Shown: positions 7,432 through 15,839 of the stretch, piece after piece
Layout: each line of letters starts with the position of its first letter
Position numbering within the stretch: position 1 is the stretch's first letter
DNA from: Deltaproteobacteria bacterium
GTDB taxonomy: Bacteria > Desulfobacterota > DSM-4660 > Desulfatiglandales > Desulfatiglandaceae
DNA: 25,467 nt
Assembly (NCBI GenBank): GCA_013349725.1
Contig: DUZB01000007.1
Location: 1 to 25,467 of the forward strand
Reading direction: 5' to 3'
Position numbers and translations under genes: made by a program
The notes under the pieces: generated by a model
The model's database searches: none
What the model saw: the letters and a program-made list of their open reading frames with translations, nothing else
What the model was told of the DNA's origin: nothing

Positions 7432-8306
7432 AATACGCAGCATGCGAAAAGTGCGCTCAATCCGTGGGAAAGATCAATATCGCCGGCAATGTGATGATGA
7501 TCCTGATAAAGGGCTACATGGGCGTGGTGGGAGGCAGCAAAGGCCTTATTGCCGATGCCGTACATTCCTGCGCGGACCTCCTTGCCACCATTGTGATGAT
7601 GATCGGCCTACATATTTCCGGACGGGAAAAAGACGATAACTACCCCTATGGCTACGGAAAGGCCGAATACCTTGTTGCCGTGGTCATCTACCTGTTTTTG
7701 TTCGTCATCGGTTCCTACATCCTTTTTGATGGCACCAAAGCCATTCTGGAGGGACGTAGAGTTACGCCCTGTTTGTCCGCCGCATGGGGTGCGATTTTTT
7801 CCATCGCCATCAACGAACTCATGTTTCGCCAGAGCATATGTGCCGGAAATCAGATCAACAGCCCCTCCATGACGGCCAAAGCCTGGGAGAGCCGCTCCGA
7901 CGTCCTCTCCTCCGTGGCGGTGCTGATCGGCATCATCGGAGCTAAAATGGGGTTTCACTTCATGGACCCCCTTGCCGCCATCATCGTGGGGGTCATCATC
8001 CTTCGCGTATGCGTGGAGCAAATAAAGAACGCCGTCAAGAATCTGATGGACGGCGCGGCTGAAGAAGGTTTGGATGAGGTTCGCGAAGCCTTGGGACGCG
8101 TGGCCGATATCTTGAACATCGCGGAAATCAATTCCAGGGAAGTGGGGCAGGAACTGGAACTGGAAATCCGCCTGGGGGTCAGGGAGGATATCACTGTGAT
8201 CCAGGGGGAAACCATAAAGCGAGAAACAAAACAAGCGATTCGGGAAGCTATCGACAGAAAACTGCGGATAAAGATCATGTTGTTCCCGGTTTCCTGCGAT
8301 GCCTGA
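7428..8306 (+). CDS. mamB: MamB-like cation diffusion facilitator
   Basis: A 292-residue cation diffusion facilitator with an N-terminal C-x2-C pair (Cys6, Cys9), six membrane helices and a cytoplasmic C-terminal domain (about 205-290). The transport site appears complete: His46 and Asp50 in helix 2 (DAVHSCAD), Glu154 and Asp158 in helix 5 (AWESRSD). MamB/MamM pairs move iron into the magnetosome, and MamB also nucleates membrane formation. Assignment to MamB rests on synteny with alphaproteobacterial mamA-Q-R-B and on the NELM/NSP and AW-SRSD motifs. Some stretches, such as GIIGAK and GGSKGL, are closer to MamM, so the B/M label is less certain than the family. The start overlaps the previous gene. 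Confidence 0.82.
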   Translation: MKYAACEKCAQSVGKINIAGNVMMILIKGYMGVVGGSKGLIADAVHSCADLLATIVMMIGLHISGREKDDNYPYGYGKAEYLVAVVIYLFLFVIGSYILFDGTKAILEGRRVTPCLSAAWGAIFSIAINELMFRQSICAGNQINSPSMTAKAWESRSDVLSSVAVLIGIIGAKMGFHFMDPLAAIIVGVIILRVCVEQIKNAVKNLMDGAAEEGLDEVREALGRVADILNIAEINSREVGQELELEIRLGVREDITVIQGETIKRETKQAIREAIDRKLRIKIMLFPVSCDA

Positions 8307-8317
8307 AGGGAAGAATT

Positions 8318-9685
8318 ATGAAGAAAGTTGATCACACCTTCTGCATGAGCCAGTTCAAACCCGCCATTGCCGGGCTGGCTGTTCTGGTGGTTCTGGTGGT
8401 CGCCTGGACCGGATGGCACTGTTCCTCGGAACGGGGCAGACATATCCCCCTTGCCCTGGCGGCTTTTTCCCAACCGACGGCGCCCCCCATCCTTGTGAAG
8501 GATAAAATGCTGCACCCCTACTGGGGGAACTGTTCTAAATGTCACGTCACCACGGGCGCCGGAAAACCCATATCCAAGGTAATGGCGGCCGCACCCATAT
8601 CCATCAAAGACAAGATGCCCCACGAGTACTGGGGCAACTGCCTCCTCTGCCACAAAGTTGTTGACGGCGTTCAGCAGAGTAAAAATCTCCAGGCCAGGGC
8701 CGCTGCCGTAAACAGCCTGACAGCCCAGTCCCTGGGCCTTAAGGTGACGACGGTTACGGCGGCCCTGATGAAGAAATTCGGCCTGAGCAATGAAGATGGG
8801 GTTTTGGTCCTTGAAGTGACGCCCGCCTCCGTTGCCGCAAAGGCCGGTCTCATGGATGGCGATGAAATTCTCAGGGTGGGAAAAACAAGGGTGGAGACCA
8901 CCCGTAATTTTGATGCGGCCCTGAATCTGGCCACGCCCGGAAAAGACATCAAGCTGAATGTTTATCGCGGCAAACAACAGCGGAATCTTTTTTTGCGCAT
9001 CCCGAGCAGCCTCGCCCTGGCGGCGGCCACAGCGCCCATGACCCAGAACCAGATCGAAACTCTGGCGGAACAGTTGGGCGTGCCCAAGACACAGCAGGAT
9101 GTGAACCTGGCACTCCAGCAACAGAACCGGGCAAGGGTCGCGGCCGCTAACGCCCCCATGACCCAGAACCAAATCGAAACCCTGGCGGAGCAGTTGGGGG
9201 TGCCGAAGACACGGCAGGATGTGAACCGGGCGCTCCAGCAACAGAACCGGGCAGGGACGGCGGCGAATGTTCGTTCCGGAAAAGTGGTCGTGGCATCTTC
9301 GGGGCCCGGCATCGACTATCCGGTGGCCGACCGGTTTGGAGAAAGCCCTTATCTCATTTTGTTTGATCCCTCCCTCAACAATTACCGGGTTGCGGCAAAC
9401 CCCAACGTAAACGATGCCGGAGGAAAAGGGGTTCAGACCGGGCAGTATGCGGTGGATATGGGGGCCGGCAGCGTCATTGCCGGGAGCTTCAGCCAAGACG
9501 CCCTGCACACCCTTGATTCTCTGCGGGTAAATACTTATGGGAGCTTTGTCGGCTCCGTTCGGGATGCCCTCGCCGCCTACGTAGCGGGGTCGCTTATCCC
9601 GACCAATACGGGACGTCGGTTGGCACAGCCGAAGCAGGCGACGTCTGTGAGAACAGCAGCAGGGAAGGCCGTGACAATCTACTGA
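8318..9685 (+). CDS. magnetochrome-PDZ protein (MamE-Cter/MamP type) with C-terminal NifX-like domain
   Basis: A 455-residue protein. A signal anchor (about 15-30) is followed by two magnetochrome heme domains (CSKCH 72-76 and CLLCH 108-112, each preceded by YWGN), a PDZ domain (about 135-228), two 40-residue repeats (239-278, 279-318) and a domain resembling NifX/NifB-C/NafY, the dinitrogenase iron-molybdenum cofactor family (about 322-428; DRFGESPYLILFD...GAGSVIAGSF). Magnetochromes are known only from magnetosome proteins and bind heme c. The heme-before-PDZ order matches the C-terminal part of MamE more than MamP. It lies 11 bases after mamB, with an AAGGGAAG site. The NifX-like domain may bind an iron cluster, but this is inferred. 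Confidence 0.82.
   Translation: MKKVDHTFCMSQFKPAIAGLAVLVVLVVAWTGWHCSSERGRHIPLALAAFSQPTAPPILVKDKMLHPYWGNCSKCHVTTGAGKPISKVMAAAPISIKDKMPHEYWGNCLLCHKVVDGVQQSKNLQARAAAVNSLTAQSLGLKVTTVTAALMKKFGLSNEDGVLVLEVTPASVAAKAGLMDGDEILRVGKTRVETTRNFDAALNLATPGKDIKLNVYRGKQQRNLFLRIPSSLALAAATAPMTQNQIETLAEQLGVPKTQQDVNLALQQQNRARVAAANAPMTQNQIETLAEQLGVPKTRQDVNRALQQQNRAGTAANVRSGKVVVASSGPGIDYPVADRFGESPYLILFDPSLNNYRVAANPNVNDAGGKGVQTGQYAVDMGAGSVIAGSFSQDALHTLDSLRVNTYGSFVGSVRDALAAYVAGSLIPTNTGRRLAQPKQATSVRTAAGKAVTIY
9038..9277 (+). repeat. two tandem in-frame 120-base repeats
   Basis: Two adjacent 120-base units (9038-9157 and 9158-9277) inside the magnetochrome-PDZ gene encode near-identical 40-residue repeats beginning MTQNQIETLAEQLGVPKT. 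Differences are mainly single-base changes plus the Ala-rich junction. The Gln/Leu content predicts a helix, perhaps a linker or oligomerisation segment between the PDZ and NifX-like domains. Confidence 0.9.
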
Positions 9686-9705
9686 TTGTTGATTAAGGGG
9701 AAAAG

Positions 9706-9765
9706 ATGAACGTCCAACATCGAATCAAAAAGCTGCAACTTCAGGTACTTGCAAGAGGGTATTGA
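9706..9765 (+). CDS. possible 19-residue leader ORF
   Basis: An AAGGGG motif five bases upstream of ATG 9706 leads a 19-codon frame rich in basic and Leu/Gln residues. It ends at TGA 9763-9765, just before the next gene's ATG at 9768. It could be a coupled micro-ORF or simply chance; nothing identifies it. Confidence 0.25.
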   Translation: MNVQHRIKKLQLQVLARGY

Positions 9766-9767
9766 AG

Positions 9768-11447
9768 ATGAAGAATCGAAACGTCATGTGGCTGGGCCCC
9801 GTTTCAGTACTCGGCTTCGTCGTTGTTCTTGCCATTATGTACGGGTGGGTCGGCAGCGTCAACAGCGTCGGCTATGAAAACAGGGAAAGACCGGATCCCC
9901 CGCAGGCCCCGGAGCTGCAAACGCCGGAGCAGGATCCGGCGGGAAATTTGGCCGAACCGGGGGACCTTCAGCCGCCGGAACAGGGTGGGCGTCTCGCCCG
10001 GCATAGCCGGTTGCCTGTCGGAATAGGGAACAATCAGATTCAGCTCATCGACAATACGGTCATTTCCACCGGCATAGGGGACACCCAAATCCGGCTGATC
10101 AACCAGAACAGGCCGGGCGGCCCCTACCTGGGCCTCAGCATGAGTGAACTCGGCGAGGTTGTTCGAAAAGATCTGAACATCCCGGTGGGAACCGGTGTTT
10201 ATGTCAATGGCGTTGTCGCTCTGTCCCCCGCGGAAAAGGCGGGGGTTAAGAAAGGGGACGTCCTTTTGAAATGCGCTCACAAGCCGGTCAACAGCCCCGA
10301 GGCGGTGGGGCAAATACTGACGGGTATGAAGGCGGGGGACGTTGTCAAGCTGCTGGTCAACAGGGACGGGAAGAAAAACTCCTTTCACGCAAAGCTGGAA
10401 AACGCGCCCCTGGGCCTGGACACGGGAGCAACTCAGAATCCGGTCTGGATGGGGGCCGACATTCAGGATGTGGACGCCATCATGAAGATCCGATTCAATC
10501 TCCCCGATCGGCGTGGCGTGATCGTCAGCCATGTGGCCGAGGGTTCACCTGCGCTTGCGGCCGGCCTTAGGACCGGGGACGTGGTCAGAAGATTCGGAGA
10601 GATCCGCATACGGGACGTGAAACAGATGCAGTCGCTGATCCTTGCGGCGCAACCTGGACAGCAGGTAAACCTTACCATACTCAGAGATGGTCAACACAGT
10701 ACCGTGGAAGTCTTTATGGAAAGACATTTGGCCACCGGGAAGGTTCCCTTCCTCGGCCCGGCGGACGTGGCCATAGAGGGTTCGTGGATCGGGATGGATG
10801 TGACCGAGCTTTCGGCCGGTGATGCATCAGGATTAGGCCTGCCCGCGGGAACCACCGGGATACTGGTCAACGATGTGGAGAGTCCGCCCGCCACCATGGT
10901 GGGGTTTCAGACCGGAGACGTGATTGTTGCCGTCAACGGGCAGCCCACCCTGGACATGAAACAGTTTGAGACCGCAACAAAAGAGCAGTCCGGCGCTGTA
11001 GTTGACGTGATCAGGGGTAATAAACACTTGTTTATCAGCGTTCCCCCTCCCGGATTCACCCAGCAGGGGACCCCGTTGAACGGGGGCATGAACAAAATGA
11101 GGCAGGTGGCTCTCACAAGGCCTGCCGCCGGTAAATTGGGCGTATTAACCGCCGGTCCCGACCTCTATAGTGTCGTGAGCGGAGATTTGCGGAGTTCGCC
11201 CTATCTCGTTCTGGTGGATTTGGCAAACAGTTCATACGCAATCCTTGAACCTAATGAGCTGAACCCCCTATCCCATGTTCTTCAGGAACTGAATGTAACG
11301 AGTCTGGTTTGCAGCGATATTTCAAGGGATGCGGCAAATGCCATGACCTCTCGGGGGATGATGATCTACGCAGGGGTGACCGGGCAGGCAATGGATGCCA
11401 TCCGCCTGTACGAGGGGAATCAACTGGTCGCCATGAAAGGTTTTTAG
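9768..11447 (+). CDS. triple-PDZ magnetosome-associated protein with C-terminal NifX-like domain
   Basis: A 559-residue protein. ATG 9768 is used (GAGGG eight bases upstream) instead of an in-frame TTG at 9762. One N-terminal anchor helix (about 9-30) is followed by a Pro/Glu-rich linker (40-75), a region with two similar G-x-G-[DN]-x-QI segments (about 85-113), then three PDZ domains (about 118-210, 225-318 and 338-425) of the DegP/MamE kind (SPAEKAGVKKGDVLL; SPALAAGLRTGDVV). The last region (about 456-555) resembles the NifX/NafY fold (SSPYLVLVDL ... MMIYAGVTGQAMDAI). It has no CXXCH and no protease domain. It resembles a MamE whose catalytic and heme parts were lost or moved to neighbours. 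A scaffold role is inferred. Confidence 0.75.
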   Translation: MKNRNVMWLGPVSVLGFVVVLAIMYGWVGSVNSVGYENRERPDPPQAPELQTPEQDPAGNLAEPGDLQPPEQGGRLARHSRLPVGIGNNQIQLIDNTVISTGIGDTQIRLINQNRPGGPYLGLSMSELGEVVRKDLNIPVGTGVYVNGVVALSPAEKAGVKKGDVLLKCAHKPVNSPEAVGQILTGMKAGDVVKLLVNRDGKKNSFHAKLENAPLGLDTGATQNPVWMGADIQDVDAIMKIRFNLPDRRGVIVSHVAEGSPALAAGLRTGDVVRRFGEIRIRDVKQMQSLILAAQPGQQVNLTILRDGQHSTVEVFMERHLATGKVPFLGPADVAIEGSWIGMDVTELSAGDASGLGLPAGTTGILVNDVESPPATMVGFQTGDVIVAVNGQPTLDMKQFETATKEQSGAVVDVIRGNKHLFISVPPPGFTQQGTPLNGGMNKMRQVALTRPAAGKLGVLTAGPDLYSVVSGDLRSSPYLVLVDLANSSYAILEPNELNPLSHVLQELNVTSLVCSDISRDAANAMTSRGMMIYAGVTGQAMDAIRLYEGNQLVAMKGF

Positions 11448-11454
11448 GTCCTTT

Positions 11455-13275
11455 ATGAAGATCATGAAGCCTATAATCTTTCTCCTTGGGGGGGTTTTAG
11501 TTCTTGTCTGCGGCGGGCGGGTATCCGCCGTCAATGGACCCCCTTTGCAGCAGTTTCAGGAGGATATCAACGGGGCCGTAGCCTCGGTGCGACAATCGGT
11601 GGTTACCGTCACAGCCCGAAAAAAAAGCACATCGGCAACAGGGGAAACCCTTTGGTACGAAAGCATCGGATCGGGTTTCTTCGTGGACGACCGGGGTTTT
11701 ATCCTGACCAATTATCATGTGGTGGAAGAGGCAAAAGAGATCACCGTAACCCTTTGGCGGTCCGGCCGGAATGAATTTCAGGCGCAAGTCGCCCACGCCG
11801 ACCAGGCCCTCGACCTCTCCCTGCTCAAGATTGACGCCATGGAGACTTTTCCCGTGGTGGAATTCGGTAATTCAGACACGATCGAGACAGGGGACTGGGC
11901 CATCAGCATTGGAAGCCCCTTCGGATTTGAACACACTGTTTCTTTAGGCATCATAAGCGACTTACACAGGGACCTCCGGATTGAAAGACTGACCTATAAA
12001 GACATGATTCAGACAGACGCCGTCATAAACGAGGGAAACAGCGGGGGCCCCCTTGTGAATATCCTTGGGAAGGTCATCGGCGTGGGAACGGCTATATACG
12101 CTCCCGATGGAACCTATACGGGTCTCGGTTTCGCCATCCCCATTAACAGCGCAAAGCACTTTTTCACCCGGATAACCGGCGCCGTCAGGGTAGCCCTGGC
12201 AGCACCCACCGGGCAGACCGGCAACAAAGAGCCGATCAATCTCAACAAAAGGATGCCCAACGATGCCCTTCACCGGACATTCAGTGACTGCACCACTTGC
12301 CACACCATAACAACAAAGATGACGGTAAGCCTTAAAGCGAAGATGAACCACGAAATGGTGGGCGCCTGCGACACCTGCCACATTTTCGTTAACGATAAAG
12401 TGGCCACAGGCCCCGTAACCGTGGCCAACACGACGCTTGCGATGCCACCTGCCGGCGCCGACCAGCTTGCCGGTTTGTACACCAACATCATCCTGAAATT
12501 GGCGATGATTACATTGGTCATCTCCATCGTCTTCACCATGATGGGTGTGGGGGGAGGCTTTCTCTACGTCCCGATCCTCCTGTCATGCGGCCTCGGCTTC
12601 CACACGGCGGTCACCACCAGCCTGGTCATGCTGACGGCCGCCCAGATATCTGGCCTTTACATCTTTTTCAGGTCAGGCCTCGTGGATGTGAATATGGCCG
12701 TAAGACTGGGGGTGCCGACCATGGTAGGCGCTTTCGTGGGCGGGATGGTGTCGGAGCACTTTAATGTGAACTTTCTCGTCATCCTTTTTGCCGCCACCAT
12801 GTTCTTTGCCGCTTATATCATGATCCAGGACCAGACGCAACTGGAGGGGGCGGGAAAAAGCCTGCCCCGGAGCCCCTGGGTGTGGCAGCGTGATTTCATG
12901 GGGTATGCCTATTGCTTTGACATGATGGTGGCCACCCCTCTCACATTCGGAATTGGATTTTTAGGCGGGTTGTTGGGTCTTGCCGGCGGCTGGCTGAATA
13001 TCCCGCTGATGGTGATCCTCTTCGGCGTACCTATGAAGATTGCCATAGCCACCTCGTCGCTGATGGTGCCTGCCACAGGTTTTGCAGGCCTTTTAGGGCA
13101 CAGTGTACTCGGTCATTTTGAAATTAAATTGGCCTTGAGTCTATCGCTTATTACGATTATCGGAGCGCAGATAGGGTCACGCATATCCGTAAAAACCGAC
13201 AGTAATCTGCTCCGGTTTATATTTGCCTTTGTGATGAGCCTGGTGGGGCTGTGGATGATTTTGATGGTTTTGTAA
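11455..13275 (+). CDS. mamEO: MamEO: trypsin-like protease, two magnetochromes and TauE-like membrane domain
   Basis: A 606-residue fusion. Signal sequence (about 5-25), then a DegP-type trypsin domain (about 40-240) with an intact triad His88 (TNYHVV), Asp120 (LDLSLL) and Ser196 (EGNSGGP). Two magnetochrome-type heme motifs follow (CTTCH 279-283, CDTCH 305-309), then a multi-helix TauE/SafE-family domain (about 343-606). Protease plus heme is the MamE N-terminal arrangement and the TauE part is that of MamO, hence the name used for deltaproteobacterial homologues. The active triad predicts real proteolysis, as shown for MamE in Magnetospirillum. It sits 7 bases after the PDZ-NifX gene; ATG 11464 is an alternative start. 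Confidence 0.87.
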   Translation: MKIMKPIIFLLGGVLVLVCGGRVSAVNGPPLQQFQEDINGAVASVRQSVVTVTARKKSTSATGETLWYESIGSGFFVDDRGFILTNYHVVEEAKEITVTLWRSGRNEFQAQVAHADQALDLSLLKIDAMETFPVVEFGNSDTIETGDWAISIGSPFGFEHTVSLGIISDLHRDLRIERLTYKDMIQTDAVINEGNSGGPLVNILGKVIGVGTAIYAPDGTYTGLGFAIPINSAKHFFTRITGAVRVALAAPTGQTGNKEPINLNKRMPNDALHRTFSDCTTCHTITTKMTVSLKAKMNHEMVGACDTCHIFVNDKVATGPVTVANTTLAMPPAGADQLAGLYTNIILKLAMITLVISIVFTMMGVGGGFLYVPILLSCGLGFHTAVTTSLVMLTAAQISGLYIFFRSGLVDVNMAVRLGVPTMVGAFVGGMVSEHFNVNFLVILFAATMFFAAYIMIQDQTQLEGAGKSLPRSPWVWQRDFMGYAYCFDMMVATPLTFGIGFLGGLLGLAGGWLNIPLMVILFGVPMKIAIATSSLMVPATGFAGLLGHSVLGHFEIKLALSLSLITIIGAQIGSRISVKTDSNLLRFIFAFVMSLVGLWMILMVL

Positions 13276-13280
13276 AAGCT

Positions 13281-13334
13281 GGATGAATTGGATGATTGGA
13301 TGAATGATTTGGATGAATTGGGATGATTGGATGG
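13281..13334 (+). repeat. degenerate GGATGA/ATTGGATG short tandem repeat
   Basis: The gap between mamEO and the pseudoprotease holds about eight imperfect copies of a GGATGAATT/GGATGATT unit. Spacing is irregular (7-9 bases) and it does not keep a reading frame. It looks like an intergenic simple-sequence array, without hairpin potential. Confidence 0.75.
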
Positions 13335-13368
13335 CAGGTTTTGAATTTCGAGTTAACGAAGTCCAAAT

Positions 13369-14229
13369 ATGAAAAAAAATAGGAACTTCTCGATAAACAG
13401 GCTTTTTTGGCCTCTTCTGGTCCTGGCGGTAGTGGCTGGGGGAGCCGTATGGACTAATGCCGTGGTTTTGAACCAGGGTTCTTTCGGGCATGCGCTTTCC
13501 CCATCAAGGGGTGTTACGGTTCCGACAGCAACGCCGGTTCTCCCACGGAAAGAGGCTGCATCCCCCGATGCCGCCCTGAGCATGCAGGAAGGCATCAGCC
13601 GCGCGGCATCCATGGTCAGGCCGGCGGTGGTGTCGGTGAAAGCGCCTTTCACGGGGCAGGCCGTCCAGGAGAATGGATTGACACATGTTGCTCCCTACCC
13701 CGGGAATTCGGGACTGGTGGGATCGGGATTTATTATCGATGCCAGGGGATACGTCGTCACCACCTTCGGGACCGTGGGCAAGGCGACCAGGGTCCGGGTA
13801 TCGCTTTTTTCCGGGAACAGAACGGAATACGACGCGGACGTTATTGCCGTTGACCCAAAAACCGATCTGGCGCTTCTCAAGATACTCGCAAACGATGTTT
13901 TCCCCACCATTATCCTCGGCAATTCCGATCTGGTGGAGATCGGCGACATTGTCTTCGCTATTGGAAGCCCTTTCGGTTTTTCCCGGACGGTGACCATGGG
14001 AATCGTCAGCAGCAACCGGAGGAACATGAATATCGACGGGACAAAATATCCCGATCTGATCCAGACGGATGCCGCTATCAACGAAGGGAACGACGGTGGG
14101 CCCCTCGTCAATATCAGGGGCGAAGTGATCGGTGTGAACATGGCCTACTACAGACCCCACAGCCGGTTTTCGGGCATCGGTTTTGCCGTGCCCATCAATG
14201 ATGTTCTGGCGTTTATCGAAGGACCATAA
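13369..14229 (+). CDS. trypsin-fold pseudoprotease, MamO/MamE-Nter-like
   Basis: A 286-residue protein with an N-terminal anchor helix (about 11-33), a linker, and a DegP-type trypsin domain (about 70-282). Aligned with the neighbouring MamEO, the catalytic His is replaced by Gly134 (VTTFGTVG versus LTNYHVVE) and the nucleophile Ser by Asp242 (EGNDGGP versus EGNSGGP). Asp166 (KTDLALL) remains. The fold core (AIGSPFGF, IQTDAAINEG, GIGFAVPIN) is preserved, so it is a dead enzyme rather than a decayed gene. In Magnetospirillum MamO is likewise a repurposed, catalytically inactive protease that binds transition metal; here there is no attached membrane transporter domain. No heme motifs are present. 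Confidence 0.82.
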   Translation: MKKNRNFSINRLFWPLLVLAVVAGGAVWTNAVVLNQGSFGHALSPSRGVTVPTATPVLPRKEAASPDAALSMQEGISRAASMVRPAVVSVKAPFTGQAVQENGLTHVAPYPGNSGLVGSGFIIDARGYVVTTFGTVGKATRVRVSLFSGNRTEYDADVIAVDPKTDLALLKILANDVFPTIILGNSDLVEIGDIVFAIGSPFGFSRTVTMGIVSSNRRNMNIDGTKYPDLIQTDAAINEGNDGGPLVNIRGEVIGVNMAYYRPHSRFSGIGFAVPINDVLAFIEGP

Positions 14230-14240
14230 GGGAGACTGAA

Positions 14241-14345
14241 ATGACGGGAAAAGTGATTGTCCTGGTTCTTGTGACCGCCCTTCTGGTTTACGGGATAGCG
14301 GTGGGTGATTTTATGGAGACCTGGCGCAACGGCGCCACCCTCTGA
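14241..14345 (+). CDS. 34-residue single-pass membrane peptide
   Basis: A short ORF starting 11 bases after the pseudoprotease stop, with GGGAGA five bases upstream. It encodes one hydrophobic helix (VIVLVLVTALLVYGIAVGDF) and a short tail (METWRNGATL). Spacing and ribosome site support translation. The function is unknown; it is a candidate magnetosome micropeptide similar in style to the 45-residue one before mamB. Confidence 0.55.
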   Translation: MTGKVIVLVLVTALLVYGIAVGDFMETWRNGATL

Positions 14346-14411
14346 ACCTCATGCATCGGGTTAGGGTAACCCGCGAAAATCTATAATTTCAACCTTCAAT
14401 GGAGGATGCTG

Positions 14412-14780
14412 ATGTTTAAGGAGTATTTTGGCGCGGACGCGGGAAAAATCGGGTATTTTTTTGGATTGATGGCAGGCGCGGCCATATCTGTCACCCTGAT
14501 CTACTGGGCCATTTTCGGTTTCGACACGTGGAAGGAAGAAACGCAGAGAGCATCAGACCTCATGATGGCGGCCGCCGTGGTTCCCCAAGGGTCGGCAGCA
14601 GGACAAGGGGTGGGACAAAGAATCGCACAAAGGTCCGGACAGTATGTCTGCCCCCGGGACGGAGCCGTGGGACTGCCCCAATTTGATGGGAACGGGGTCC
14701 CTCACTGCCCCGTATGCGGTCAAGTCATGGGGTTCAACAACACCCAGCCGAACAATCTGGCCCTGGCGCGCGGTGGCTGA
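14412..14780 (+). CDS. small single-TM protein with C-terminal Cys/His metal-binding-like motif
   Basis: A 122-residue protein. ATG 14412 is preferred over 14406 because GGAGG lies six bases upstream of it. One membrane helix (about 13-36), a Gln/Ala/Gly linker (50-78), then a compact tail with Cys80 (YVCPRDG), His98-Cys99 and Cys102 (PHCPVCG). The spacing suggests a zinc-ribbon or rubredoxin-like knuckle with three Cys and one His rather than a heme site, since no CXXCH is present. It is the first gene after the pseudoprotease block. Role unknown. Confidence 0.65.
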   Translation: MFKEYFGADAGKIGYFFGLMAGAAISVTLIYWAIFGFDTWKEETQRASDLMMAAAVVPQGSAAGQGVGQRIAQRSGQYVCPRDGAVGLPQFDGNGVPHCPVCGQVMGFNNTQPNNLALARGG

Positions 14781-14783
14781 CCG

Positions 14784-14806
14784 CCCCCTGCCGGCCTGGC
14801 AGGCGG
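14784..14806 (+). repeat. GC-rich hairpin after the gene ending at 14780
   Basis: CCTGCC and GGCAGG (14787-14792/14798-14803) flank a five-base GGCCT loop, with two further pairs beyond one mismatch. There is no T tract, so it is not a standard intrinsic terminator. It may be a processing or stabilising stem or a small dispersed repeat. The rest of the 14781-14981 gap shows no gene. Confidence 0.5.
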
Positions 14807-14981
14807 GCAAGGTGGGCTTCGGTTAGGCGCACTGGGAACACAAAATGGGCTGGGGGGAGGCGGAGCGTGAGTGAATCCATAGGATGGGCGGCGCCCGTCG
14901 GAATTTTGGATGTTTACCCCCGATTCAACCATAAAGCTGAAAGCTAACAGCTAAAACCTTTAACCAACGGACAATAAGCAG

Positions 14982-15839
14982 ATGATTCTTTCACGATTCA
15001 GGATACTGACCCAGGGGACAAGCGCCATCCTGGCCAACAGCTATGTGGCCGCTTTTTATACACGGGCGGTCAATGCCGGTCCACTTAAGGGTGTATGCGT
15101 GCCGGTCCTGAATTGCTATGCCTGCCCCACGGCTCTGTTTGCCTGCCCCATCGGCACATTGCAGCATTTTGCGGCGATCCACGCTTTTCCTTACTATCCA
15201 CTGGCCTTCCTCATCCTCATGGGTCTGGTGATGGGACGGATGGCCTGCGGCTGGGCATGCCCTTTCGGCCTCCTTCAGGACCTGATGTACAAGATAAAGT
15301 CCCCCAAATACAAAGCGCCTTTCTGGCTCAAACATTTGAAATTTCCGATCCTGCTCATTTTTGTATTTGCTCTCCCCTACATGACCGGTGATGTATGGTT
15401 TTCCAAACTTTGCCCGGCCGGAACCCTCACCGCCGGTATCCCGTGGGTCCTGTGGAATCCCCTGAACCCTCGGACGGGCATGCCGGTGCTGCCGGATGGG
15501 CCGGGGGCGATTTTTTACCTGTGCCTCGTGATCCTGGCAGGCTTCCTGGCGTGGTTTATTCTAACCCGGAGGCCCTTCTGCAAAGGAATCTGCCCGTTAG
15601 GCACAATCTTTTCCATTTTTAACCGGTTCAGCATGATTCAGCTTCAGGTGGGAAAAGGGTGCGACGGATGCCATACCTGCAACGACCATTGCCCCATGGA
15701 TCTGGATGTGTCTCTGGATGCTGATTCCGGGGATTGCATACGATGTCTGGAATGTACCAAATGCGGGCATATCAGGCTCATTACCCCTTTTTCTCATGAG
15801 GAAAAGTTTGATGGGAAAAGCAATAAGTTCGCTGAGTGA
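14982..15839 (+). CDS. NapH/CcoG-like membrane iron-sulfur protein
   Basis: A 285-residue polytopic protein with about four to five membrane helices. Periplasm- or cytoplasm-facing Cys motifs include NCYACP and ACPIG near the start, CGWACPFG (typical of NapH/MauN/NosR-type proteins) and CKGICPLG. Two ferredoxin-type 4Fe-4S motifs lie at the C-terminus: CDGCHTCNDHCP and CIRCLECTKC. Such proteins pass electrons between quinol or cytoplasmic carriers and periplasmic acceptors. Here the likely partners are the heme proteins of the cluster (inference). Its end overlaps the next start by 29 bases. Confidence 0.82.
   Translation: MILSRFRILTQGTSAILANSYVAAFYTRAVNAGPLKGVCVPVLNCYACPTALFACPIGTLQHFAAIHAFPYYPLAFLILMGLVMGRMACGWACPFGLLQDLMYKIKSPKYKAPFWLKHLKFPILLIFVFALPYMTGDVWFSKLCPAGTLTAGIPWVLWNPLNPRTGMPVLPDGPGAIFYLCLVILAGFLAWFILTRRPFCKGICPLGTIFSIFNRFSMIQLQVGKGCDGCHTCNDHCPMDLDVSLDADSGDCIRCLECTKCGHIRLITPFSHEEKFDGKSNKFAE

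Noticed and set aside
7955..9508. Long 517-codon minus-strand open frame opposite mamB and the magnetochrome gene
   Set aside because: Its reverse strand encodes clear CDF, heme and PDZ motifs; the minus frame has low-complexity repeats mirroring the 40-residue duplication and no recognisable domains.
9621..9636. TGGCAC-N7-GCA resembling a second sigma54 promoter inside the magnetochrome-PDZ gene
   Set aside because: The -24 half is perfect but the -12 half reads AAGCA rather than TTGCA, and it lies inside coding sequence; likely chance.
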